DNA of 49,114 bases from positions 7,081-56,194 of the forward strand of contig NZ_NHPJ01000104.1 of NCBI RefSeq assembly GCF_002252985.1, given 5' to 3'. Below are positions 16,744 to 23,471 of this stretch, piece by piece. The translations under genes were made by a program, and so were the position numbers. This stretch comes from Halorubrum halodurans. GTDB lineage: Archaea > Halobacteriota > Halobacteria > Halobacteriales > Haloferacaceae. The notes beneath the pieces were generated by a model, which was given only the letters and a program-made list of their open reading frames with translations, searched no databases and had not been told where the DNA came from. Each line of letters opens with the position of its first letter. The first letter of the stretch is position 1.

Positions 16744-18717
16744 CTATGAGAAGTCGGCCTGATCGAGATCGGTGCGAGAGGCGTGGCCGTTCTCGACGCG
16801 CTCGGCGAAGGCCTCCCAGGCGTCACCCTCGGGCCAGACGAGGTTGTCGTTGCCGTCGAAGGTGTACCCCGCCTGCTGGAGCATCGTTCGCGCGCCCTCG
16901 ACGTCGTACTCGTACGGCTCGGTCTCGCCGTGATAGGGCGTCAGCAGCGGCGTGATCAGGTTCTGTCCCTCGATCGCCTCGCCGCGGCCGCCGAGCGTGT
17001 TCTCGACGAACCCCTGCTTGTCGAAGGCGTGCGAGAGCGCGACGCGGAACGTCTTGTCCCGGAACAGCGGGACGAGGTGGCTGAGGTGGACGTCCGTGGG
17101 GACGTAGTTCCGCGCCGTCTGTTTCTCGACCCCGCTGGCGTTCGCCGCGCGGTCGGCCTGCTGGTTCGAGACCGTCGTCCCGATGGCGTCGATGTCGCCG
17201 GACTGCATCGCCCCGATGAGCGTGGAGACGTTCCCGACGTTGGCGTGGACCATCTCGTCGATCCCGTCGCCGGGGACGAAGTACTCCCCGAGCAGCTCCT
17301 CGCGGACGTCGTCGTCCCACATCCAGTTGTTCTCGTGTTTCTCCAAGCGGAGCTCGGACCCCTGCTCCCAGTTGACGAACGAGAACGGCCCGGTGCCGAC
17401 CGGGTTGTCGGGGTTGTACTCGCTGGGGCTGTCGACGTCCGACCAGCGGTGCTCCGGGATGATGGCGCTGCGGACGACCCGCTGGGTGAGGAACGCGGCG
17501 TCCGGCTCCGTGAGGTTGAAGCGAACCCGGCCGCCGCCGCTCTCCGAGAGCACCTCCACGGTGTCGATCGTCCGGATGAACGCGGCCTGCTGGGGCGCGT
17601 TGTTCTCCTGGTAGAACTCGACGCTGAACTTGACGTCGCTCGGGCCGAACGACTCGCCGTCGTGCCACTCGACGCCCTCGCGGAGGTCCATCTCGACGGT
17701 GGTGTCGTCGACCACGTCGGCGTTCGTCGCCAGCGCGGGCACGATCTCGAGCTGCGGCGAGGCGTCGAAGAGCCCGTCGTAGACGTTGAGGAGACGTTTC
17801 TCCTCCTGTCCGCCGCTGGAGAACGGGAGGTTCGTCCCCTGCATCCCGGACGTGACGCCCTTCACCCACGTCGACGAGTCGCCCTGCGGCTGGAGGTTCA
17901 CCTGCGACCAGATGAACGAGTCGCGGGTCGTCCCGTTGCCGGGCGTGGGGACGTACCCCTCCCAGTCGGCGGTGTTGGCCACCGTGATGACCTCCGGGAA
18001 GTTCGCCGCGATGAGGTAGGCGTCCTCGTTGAGCAGCTGGGCGATCTCGTGACAGATCTCGGCGCGCGCCTCGGGATCCCCGATCGTCTGTGCCTGCTCG
18101 TCGAGCAGCTCAGTGATCTCGTCGTTCTTGTAGTTGTAGTAGTTCCCGCCCGTCTCCGGATGCGCGCGCATCAGGAACGGGTTCGGGTCGAGCCCGCGCT
18201 GCGGGTCCGGCCCGTGGAGGTTCATCGTGATCGGCACCGGGTGGCCGATGTCGGCCCGCCAGAACTCGCCGTACCGGGTGCTCGGCTGGACGTTGATGAG
18301 GTTCACCGGGACGCCGATGTCGTTCAGCGACTGTTGGACGTGGAGCGCGAACTCGCGCATCCACGGCGTCTCCGCCTGCGCGAAGTGGGTGTCCACCTCG
18401 GGGACGTTCTCGCCCTCGACGGCGGTGTACTCGAACTGGATCGCCTCGTCGTTGACGTCGACGCCCTTCGTCTCGACCGGCCACTCCTCCCAGAACCGCG
18501 TCTCGATCGAGGCGGCGTCGCCGCCACCGCCGCCGTCACCGCCGCTGCCCCCGTCGCCGCCGTCGCCACCACCGCCGCCGTCGCCGCCGCTGCCCCCGTC
18601 GCCGCTCTGTCCCCCACAACCGGCCAGCCCCGCGATCCCGGTCGCGCCCGCGATCTGGATGAACCGTCGTCGTGGTGTGCTTCCCCGTTCGATGTCGAAG
18701 CCGTTGTCTTGCGACAT
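16744..18717 (-). CDS. dppA: Peptide-binding lipoprotein DppA with circularly permuted SBP_bac_5 domain
   Basis: A 657-residue solute-binding lipoprotein of the dpp operon. Residues 16-34 form a Tat lipobox (RRRFIQ, then LAGC with C34), followed by a Gly/Asp linker (35-68) of two 15-residue repeats. Residues ~92-275 look like the C-terminal part of a normal SBP_bac_5 protein: HVQQSLNDIGVPVNL, NYYNYKNDEITELLDEQAQ, AQLLNEDAYLIAANFPEV, DWEGYVP. Residues ~283-657 then run from the normal N-terminus (TWVKGVTSGMQ, LLNVYDGLFD, LREGVEWHDGESFGPSDVKF) through GTGPFSFVNW and FRVALSHAFDKQGF to ARTMLQQAGY, where the chain ends. The segments are thus in swapped order. Length is slightly above average, so nothing seems lost. 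The ATG at 18717 is chosen because it begins the Tat signal; a TTG at 18771 would add 18 residues. Confidence 0.9.
   Translation of the reverse strand: MSQDNGFDIERGSTPRRRFIQIAGATGIAGLAGCGGQSGDGGSGGDGGGGGDGGDGGSGGDGGGGGDAASIETRFWEEWPVETKGVDVNDEAIQFEYTAVEGENVPEVDTHFAQAETPWMREFALHVQQSLNDIGVPVNLINVQPSTRYGEFWRADIGHPVPITMNLHGPDPQRGLDPNPFLMRAHPETGGNYYNYKNDEITELLDEQAQTIGDPEARAEICHEIAQLLNEDAYLIAANFPEVITVANTADWEGYVPTPGNGTTRDSFIWSQVNLQPQGDSSTWVKGVTSGMQGTNLPFSSGGQEEKRLLNVYDGLFDASPQLEIVPALATNADVVDDTTVEMDLREGVEWHDGESFGPSDVKFSVEFYQENNAPQQAAFIRTIDTVEVLSESGGGRVRFNLTEPDAAFLTQRVVRSAIIPEHRWSDVDSPSEYNPDNPVGTGPFSFVNWEQGSELRLEKHENNWMWDDDVREELLGEYFVPGDGIDEMVHANVGNVSTLIGAMQSGDIDAIGTTVSNQQADRAANASGVEKQTARNYVPTDVHLSHLVPLFRDKTFRVALSHAFDKQGFVENTLGGRGEAIEGQNLITPLLTPYHGETEPYEYDVEGARTMLQQAGYTFDGNDNLVWPEGDAWEAFAERVENGHASRTDLDQADFS
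18524..18613. repeat. 45-bp tandem duplication encoding the DppA Gly/Asp linker
   Basis: Two near-identical 45-bp units (the landmark GCTGCCCCC recurs at 18544 and 18589) encode 15-residue repeats of the type GDGGSGGDGGGGGDG just after the lipobox cysteine of DppA. This flexible tether places the binding domain away from the membrane and is prone to length change. Confidence 0.65.
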
Positions 18718-18780
18718 TCCATCCGTACATACCCCCGTAATCGGATTGTAGCTACCCCCGATACCCCTCAATAGTCATCA

Positions 18781-18793
18781 TTCTTTATTAGGG
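18781..18793 (-). promoter_or_regulatory. Candidate TATA box of the dpp operon
   Basis: The minus strand reads CCTAATAAAGAA, an A/T-rich element about 70 nt before the dppA ATG, implying a leader of some 40 nt. It is the best TATA candidate in the 187-bp spacer between the HTH_10 gene and dppA. Confidence 0.4.
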
Positions 18794-18904
18794 ATCGCCG
18801 ATCCGCCGCCGATCGCGCCGGGTCCGACGCAATCGCGTGCGGTTGTGCGTCCGCCGTCCGTAATTCGCTCGTCGTTTCGCTCGGCGACCGCGCGGTGCCG
18901 ACGT

Positions 18905-19453
18905 TCAGCCGTCGGCCGCGTCCTCGGACGAGGCCCCGTCGGGGGTCGAGAAGACGAGGTCGAACAGCCGTTTCTCTGCGACCCGCAGGCGCTCGCTGAG
19001 CGTCGACTGGGCGATGTCGAGTTCCGTCGCGATGTCGTCGGCCGACGCCCGCCGCGGGACGTCGAAGTACCCCATCCGGTGAGCGGTCCGCAGGACGGTC
19101 AGCTGCTCGGCGGACAGCTCGTTACGGAGGACCCGTCCGAGCTGTCCGCTCCCGAGCGGCTCCCCGGTCGTCTCGACCTGGTTCACGCTCAGGAGTTCGA
19201 ACCGCCCGAACTGCTCCTGGATCCGGTCCGCGAGCGTCCGGAACGTCTCCCACTCGTCGACGGTGACGACCCCGTGTAGGTGGTCGGTTCGGAGTTCCAG
19301 ACGGTTGGGGATCGCGTTCTCACGCAGGATGACGCCGAGGAGGAACGGATACGGCTCGTGAGCGACGATCGTTAGCCGGTAGGTCGGCGCGGTCGACCCG
19401 TCCACCACCTGCTCCTGGTGGAACAGCTCGACCCGAGAGAGCGTCGACAGCAC
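18905..19453 (-). CDS. HTH_10 (bacterio-opsin activator-like) transcriptional regulator
   Basis: From the first usable start (GTG 19453) this frame gives 182 residues. Residues ~115-170 are a clear HTH_10 domain: LSAEQLTVLRTAHRMGYFDV, then PRRASADDIATELDI and AQSTLSERLRVAEKRL. Haloarchaeal HTH_10 proteins usually carry an N-terminal sensory region, and here conserved-looking sequence continues in frame upstream to a stop at 19628-19630 without any ATG, GTG or TTG. The gene is on the same strand as and directly upstream of the dpp operon, so it may regulate peptide uptake (inference). Either the N-terminus is disrupted near the start or a non-canonical start is used. Confidence 0.72.
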   Translation of the reverse strand: MLSTLSRVELFHQEQVVDGSTAPTYRLTIVAHEPYPFLLGVILRENAIPNRLELRTDHLHGVVTVDEWETFRTLADRIQEQFGRFELLSVNQVETTGEPLGSGQLGRVLRNELSAEQLTVLRTAHRMGYFDVPRRASADDIATELDIAQSTLSERLRVAEKRLFDLVFSTPDGASSEDAADG

Positions 19454-19627
19454 CGATTCGGGGTCGAACGGCGACCGCGACGTGACGAGAAGCGACTCGA
19501 TCCAGTTGCCCTCGTCCGCGTAGAACGCGTTCTCGAACTCGATCGTTCGCGCCTCCGGAACCCGGTCGGCTATCTCGCTTACGACCCCCGAGAGGGCGGT
19601 CTGGAACTCGATACGAAGGATGCTGGA
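19454..19627 (-). other. In-frame N-terminal coding extension of the HTH_10 gene without a start codon
   Basis: This stretch encodes 58 codons in frame with the HTH_10 gene, beginning after a TGA with SSILRIEFQTALSGVV and including ARTIEFENAFYADEGNW. The composition and pattern resemble the N-terminal domain of HTH_10 regulators. No ATG, GTG or TTG occurs in it. The promoter upstream points to initiation near 19631-19643, where the only frame with starts (ATG GCC GCA TAG, then GTG ATC CAG) is one base out of register. Confidence 0.55.
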
Positions 19628-19660
19628 TCACCTATGCGGCCATCGCTTCCGTTTCCGGGT

Positions 19661-19673
19661 AGTATATATAACG
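19661..19673 (-). promoter_or_regulatory. Strong TATA box of the HTH_10 gene
   Basis: The minus strand reads CGTTATATATACT. Its centre lies about 27 nt before position 19640, so a leaderless transcript would begin close to the ATG at 19643 or the GTG at 19631. Its good quality argues that the HTH_10 gene is or was expressed from here. Confidence 0.6.
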
Positions 19674-19729
19674 CTTTGCTTGTCGGCTCGACCGTCCGAT
19701 CCGGCCGCGCGGACGGCGGCGTTCCGGAC

Positions 19730-20683
19730 TCAGCTGCCGTTCGCGATCCGGCGCGCGACGCGGTCGCGGTCCTCGCGGATCCGGTCGACGAGCGTCGCGA
19801 TCGACGCCAACACCGGGTGGTCGGGACCGTCCATCGACCCGTAGAGGTACTCGTAGAACCCCGTCCCGCCCCCGCCGGCGACCCGATCCGACGACAGCGG
19901 CGGGTCCCGAAGCCTCGACTGTCTGTCGGCCGCGGCCGTCTCACACTCCGACTCGAGGTCGCCGAGCCGCTCCCAGACGTCGATCGCGGCGTCGGCCCGG
20001 CCGCCGGCCGGGATCCCGTCGAGGTGCTGGTTCAGCCGAACGCGGCGCCGGTCGATCCGCTCCGCGGTCGCGCCGGCCTCGTCGAGCGCGTCTATCTCGA
20101 CGTCGATGGCGTCCGCGAGCGACCGCCTCGCCGCGGCCGCCCGTCTGCTCCGGTCGACGAGCGCCGACTGTAACCCCGGCGAGAGCGTCCCGTTCGACGC
20201 CAGCGAGACGGTCGTGTCCGGCCCCAACTCCGCCGCGAGGCTCTCGGCGACGCTCTCGTCGTACTCCTCCGTGTAGTGTGGAAGCGACATCACCGTGTCC
20301 TGGTAGGTGTCGAGAACGCGCCTGAGACGCACGTCGCCGACCGCGCCGTCGCCCCGACGCGTGCCGACCAGCTGGGCGGCGGTCGTGGAGGGCTCCGTCG
20401 TCGCCGCCGGACACGGATCGAGCGCGGCGACGCGGTCGGCGAACTCCTCGAAGGCGTCGTGTTCGTCCGTGACGCGGCGGCGCTCGCGGCGACAGGCCGT
20501 CCGGGCGTCGCGGACGTACGCGAACGTGAGCAGCGCGAGCAGTCCCGCGATCGCGACGGCGGTGACGACGCCGGGCTCGGTCGCCGCCGCCGACAGCTCA
20601 CACGAGAGGCTCGTACACTCGGGTTCCAGGGCGGGCTCGCTGGGGATCCGAAAGGCGACGTCGCCGCCCCGGTTCACGCTCAT
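19730..20683 (-). CDS. Haloarchaeal membrane-anchored coiled-coil protein (DUF7260-like)
   Basis: A 317-residue protein with one hydrophobic segment near the N-terminus (VVTAVAIAGLLALLTFAYV, about residues 39-57) followed by a charged, mostly helical region rich in Arg, Glu and Asp. Recognisable spots are DTYQDTVMSLPHYTEEYDES and the C-terminal FYEYLYGSMDG with ATLVDRIREDRDRVA. This layout matches a haloarchaea-specific family of unknown function (DUF7260-like; assignment from memory of the family pattern). The ATG at 20683 is preferred over upstream in-frame starts because the preceding residues do not look conserved. It ends in a spacer before the HTH_10 promoter. Confidence 0.65.
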   Translation of the reverse strand: MSVNRGGDVAFRIPSEPALEPECTSLSCELSAAATEPGVVTAVAIAGLLALLTFAYVRDARTACRRERRRVTDEHDAFEEFADRVAALDPCPAATTEPSTTAAQLVGTRRGDGAVGDVRLRRVLDTYQDTVMSLPHYTEEYDESVAESLAAELGPDTTVSLASNGTLSPGLQSALVDRSRRAAAARRSLADAIDVEIDALDEAGATAERIDRRRVRLNQHLDGIPAGGRADAAIDVWERLGDLESECETAAADRQSRLRDPPLSSDRVAGGGGTGFYEYLYGSMDGPDHPVLASIATLVDRIREDRDRVARRIANGS

Positions 20684-20707
20684 AATTTCGGTAACACATC
20701 GCACACT

Positions 20708-20720
20708 CAAAACCGTTTTG
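20708..20720. promoter_or_regulatory. Small inverted repeat before the DUF7260-like gene
   Basis: CAAAACCGTTTTG has perfect 6-bp arms around one central base. Its centre is about 31 nt upstream of the ATG at 20683, so it overlaps the expected TATA position and could be both promoter and operator. It faces the divergent dioxygenase gene at 20862. Confidence 0.35.
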
Positions 20721-20861
20721 GCAGGTGTCACGCCGCGAACACCGGACCTCCGGCGGGGATCGAACCGTCCGCGCCGTCACGCGGCCGCGGCGTGTGAGCG
20801 ACGGCGACATCGGTGAACGACGGCCGACACCGATTTGATCCCTCGCGTCGAACCGTCGAGC

Positions 20862-21842
20862 GTGACCACCCAGACGCCCGGCGTCCACCACGTGACGGGG
20901 ATCGTCGGCGACGCCCAGGCCAGCGTCGACTTCTACGCGGGGACGCTCGGACTCCGGCTGCTCCGGACGACGGTGAACTACGAGGACCGTCTCCAACACC
21001 ACCTCTACTTCGGGGCCGGCGACGGTCGTCCCGGCTCGGTCCTCACGGTCTTTCCCGACCCGATGGGCGCGCCGGGGCGACCCGGCAAGCCGGGATACGA
21101 GTCGATCTCGCTCGCCGTCCCGCCCGGCTCGCTCGACCACTGGCGAGACCGCCTGGCGGAGCGCGGGGTCGACGCGGACCGACTCCGCCCCGGCGAGCGC
21201 TTCGGCGACCGCGGACTCCACGTTTCCGACCCCGCGGGAACCGCGGTGGAACTCGTCGCGACCGACGACGCGGGCGACCCGTGGACCGGGGGGCCGGTCC
21301 CCGAGCGGGCCGCTATCCGGGGGTTGTACGGCGCGACGGCGACGCCGACGGACCCGTACGGCGCCGCGAGCGTCCTCGAGACGCTCGGCTTCGAGTACGA
21401 GGCCGAGACGGGAGACGAAGCCGCCGCGGGCGACCGGATCCGGTACCGCGCGCCGGGCGAGCGGGCGACCGCCGTCGACCTCCTCGTCCGGGACGCGCCC
21501 TACCTCCGCGAGGGTCCCGGAACGATCCACCACGTCGCGGTGCGGATGCCGGACCGCGAGGCGCTCCTCGACTGGCACGACCTGTTCCGCGAGCGCGGAT
21601 ACGAGGTCTCCCGCGTGAAGGATCGACACTTCTTCCACTCGCTGTACGTCCGCGGGCCCGGCGGGCTCCTCGTGGAGCTCGCGACGGAGGCCCCGACCCC
21701 TGACGGCCCGCGGGGACCGGGCCTCGCCGACCCCGACGCGGCCGGCCACGCGACCGACCTCTCCCTCCCGGACCGGTTCGCTGACGACCGGGACCTGATC
21801 GAGGGGCAGCTGCCGCGGATCGAGCCGCCGAGTCGACGATGA
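20862..21842 (+). CDS. VOC-family ring-cleaving dioxygenase (MhqO-like)
   Basis: A 326-residue protein of two vicinal-oxygen-chelate modules. Module 1 opens with GVHHVTGIVGD (metal His 9 or 10) and carries SVDFYAGTLGLRLLRTTVNY; module 2 has PGTIHHVAVRM, the KDRHFFHSLY segment and GGLLVELATE with the likely metal Glu. The layout and length match MhqO/MhqA-type glyoxalase-family dioxygenases involved in quinone or aromatic electrophile resistance in Bacillus. The GTG at 20862 begins the family N-terminus; an in-frame TTG at 20835 would add nine residues. A hydrolase gene follows 16 bp downstream, the same pair as mhqO-mhqD. Confidence 0.82.
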   Translation: MTTQTPGVHHVTGIVGDAQASVDFYAGTLGLRLLRTTVNYEDRLQHHLYFGAGDGRPGSVLTVFPDPMGAPGRPGKPGYESISLAVPPGSLDHWRDRLAERGVDADRLRPGERFGDRGLHVSDPAGTAVELVATDDAGDPWTGGPVPERAAIRGLYGATATPTDPYGAASVLETLGFEYEAETGDEAAAGDRIRYRAPGERATAVDLLVRDAPYLREGPGTIHHVAVRMPDREALLDWHDLFRERGYEVSRVKDRHFFHSLYVRGPGGLLVELATEAPTPDGPRGPGLADPDAAGHATDLSLPDRFADDRDLIEGQLPRIEPPSRR

Positions 21843-21858
21843 CCCGAGGGCCGTCGGC

Positions 21859-22545
21859 ATGACCCGGACGCTCCCCGACGTGGAGGGCCCGCACGCCGAC
21901 GCCCGGCTCGTCGTCGGGGGCGCGCCGGCCGCGGCCGCCGAGGTCGCGGTCGTCCTCCTCCACGGGCGCGGCGGGACCGCGGAGGGGATCGTCCGGCTGG
22001 CGGACGGGTTCTACCGGCCGGGCGTGACGCTTCTCGCCCCCGCGGCACGGCGGTCGACCTGGTTCCCGGCGGGCCACGACGCGCCGCTCGCGGCCAACGA
22101 GCCCGCGCTGTCCTCGGCGGTCGACTGCGTCGCCGGCGCGGTCGCGGCCGCGGGCGACGTGGGGATCTCCCCGGAGCGGACGCTCCTCGTCGGGGTCTCA
22201 CAGGGCGGCTGCGTCCTCGCGGAGTTCCTGTGTCGTCGCCCGCGGCGGTTCGGCGGGGCGGTCGTCGCCTCGGCGTCGCTGCCGGGCGAGGACCTCGGAA
22301 CGCGGCGGGTCGCGGGCGTCGACGACGAGAGCGACGCCGCCACCCCGCTCGCCGAAACGCCGGTGTCGCTCGACTCGAGCGAGGCGGACCCGCACGTCCC
22401 GGCCGATCGAGTGCGCGAGACGGGTCGGCTCCTCGAGGCGGGCGGCGCGGCCGTCGACGTCCGGATCGACCCCGGATCGGCTCACGGGCTCTCGGACGCG
22501 ACGATCGGGCGGATCCGCGACCGGATCGACGCGTTCACTCCCTGA
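21859..22545 (+). CDS. Phospholipase/carboxylesterase-family hydrolase (MhqD-like)
   Basis: A 228-residue alpha/beta hydrolase. LLHGRGG (residues 33-39) forms the oxyanion region, GVSQGG holds the nucleophile S114, SSEADPHVP supplies the acid D177 and GSAHGLS the catalytic H209. This is the carboxylesterase/phospholipase family that includes MhqD. The gene follows the MhqO-like dioxygenase by 16 bp and is probably in the same transcript, which supports a role in quinone or electrophile detoxification (inference). Its 3' end overlaps the convergent eIF-2B-like gene by 11 bp. Confidence 0.82.
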   Translation: MTRTLPDVEGPHADARLVVGGAPAAAAEVAVVLLHGRGGTAEGIVRLADGFYRPGVTLLAPAARRSTWFPAGHDAPLAANEPALSSAVDCVAGAVAAAGDVGISPERTLLVGVSQGGCVLAEFLCRRPRRFGGAVVASASLPGEDLGTRRVAGVDDESDAATPLAETPVSLDSSEADPHVPADRVRETGRLLEAGGAAVDVRIDPGSAHGLSDATIGRIRDRIDAFTP

Positions 22546-23377
22546 CGCCGTCGTCCGTGATCACGGTGTCGATCATCCCGACGGGGGTCGCGTCGTAGCT
22601 CGGGTTCTCGATCGTCACGCCCTCGACCGGCTCGCGCATCACCTCCACCGCGTCGCGGAACTCGTTCTCGAACCGGAACTCCTCGATGGTCTTCGCGCCG
22701 GAGCCGACCGCGGTGACGGGGACGCCGAGCTCGCGGGCGGTCACGACGAGCGGGAAGGTGCCGACGCGGTTGTAGTAGGTGCCGCCGGTGATACACGTGA
22801 TACCGAGCAGGACGCGGTCGCAGTCGCGGAGGGCGTACCCCATCGCGCCGTCGACGACCATGTGGGCGTCGACGCGGTCCATCCCGGCGAGCGCCCGCGC
22901 CGTCTTCCGGCCGAGCGTCCGCGGGCGCGCCTCGGTCACGTACACCGTCAGATGTGCCCCCTCCCTGGCGGCGGTCTCGATTGACTCGAGGACGGTCGTG
23001 GAGTAGTCGTGGACGAGAAGCGTGTCGCCGTCGACGATCCGCTCCGCCGCGTTGGCCGCGGCGGCCGCCTTCGAGGTCTCGATGTCCTCGACGACGCGGT
23101 CGATCACGTCCTCTAAGAGCTGTTTCGCCCCCTCGACCGTGGTCGGCTCGCCGACGATCGACCGCTCGACCTCGCGCATCGCGTTGTGGAGCGCGGCGTG
23201 GGAGGGGTTCGACCGGCGCAACACGCCCGCGTTGTGCTCGAGGTCGCGCTCGAACTCGTCGACGGTGACGTACTCGCGGTCGAGCAGCTCCGCGAGCGAC
23301 TCGGTCGCCTTCACGGCCACCGCGGAGGTGCTGTGGGTCCGCATCGCCCGGATCTCGGCGACCGTCTCGTCGATCAT
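22535..23377 (-). CDS. eIF-2B/ribose-1,5-bisphosphate isomerase homologue lacking catalytic residues
   Basis: A 280-residue protein of the eIF-2B alpha/beta/delta superfamily, which includes ribose-1,5-bisphosphate isomerase and MtnA. A helical N-terminal half (RTHSTSAVAVKATESLAEL; VLRRSNPSHAALHNAM) leads to a Rossmann-like C-terminal half. In the isomerases a Cys in an HCN-type motif and an Asp in GAD are catalytic. Here the matching places read VHDYSTT (residues 122-128) and LLGITCI (190-196), so both residues appear absent. It may be a regulatory or binding homologue and not an isomerase. The start at 23377 sits about 26 nt from a TATA-like TTTTAA element. Confidence 0.75.
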   Translation of the reverse strand: MIDETVAEIRAMRTHSTSAVAVKATESLAELLDREYVTVDEFERDLEHNAGVLRRSNPSHAALHNAMREVERSIVGEPTTVEGAKQLLEDVIDRVVEDIETSKAAAAANAAERIVDGDTLLVHDYSTTVLESIETAAREGAHLTVYVTEARPRTLGRKTARALAGMDRVDAHMVVDGAMGYALRDCDRVLLGITCITGGTYYNRVGTFPLVVTARELGVPVTAVGSGAKTIEEFRFENEFRDAVEVMREPVEGVTIENPSYDATPVGMIDTVITDDGVRE

Positions 23378-23399
23378 GTCCGGAGAGTCGACGCCGCGG

Positions 23400-23406
23400 T
23401 TAAAAG
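23400..23406 (-). promoter_or_regulatory. TATA box of the eIF-2B-like gene
   Basis: The minus strand reads CCTTTTAACC around this position, centred 26 nt before the ATG at 23377: the spacing of a leaderless haloarchaeal promoter. The divergent aminotransferase promoter lies about 35 bp away. Confidence 0.55.
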
Positions 23407-23438
23407 GGGTTGCGGGGTTTCGTTCCCCCGCCAGCAGG

Positions 23439-23445
23439 CTTATAT
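23439..23445 (+). promoter_or_regulatory. TATA box of the aminotransferase gene
   Basis: CTTATAT centred about 30 nt before the ATG at 23472, as expected for a leaderless transcript. Confidence 0.6.
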
Positions 23446-23471
23446 CGGTGAACGATCGTGTGATATACGAG

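Noticed and set aside
18718..18771. N-terminal extension of DppA from a TTG at 18771
   Set aside because: It would place 18 extra residues before the Tat signal; the ATG at 18717 gives the usual short n-region before RRRFIQ.
20748..20772. tRNA T-arm-like sequence (minus strand GGTTCGATCC) in the spacer before the dioxygenase gene
   Set aside because: The bases around it do not form a 5-bp T-stem, and no acceptor, D or anticodon arm can be laid out at the right distance.
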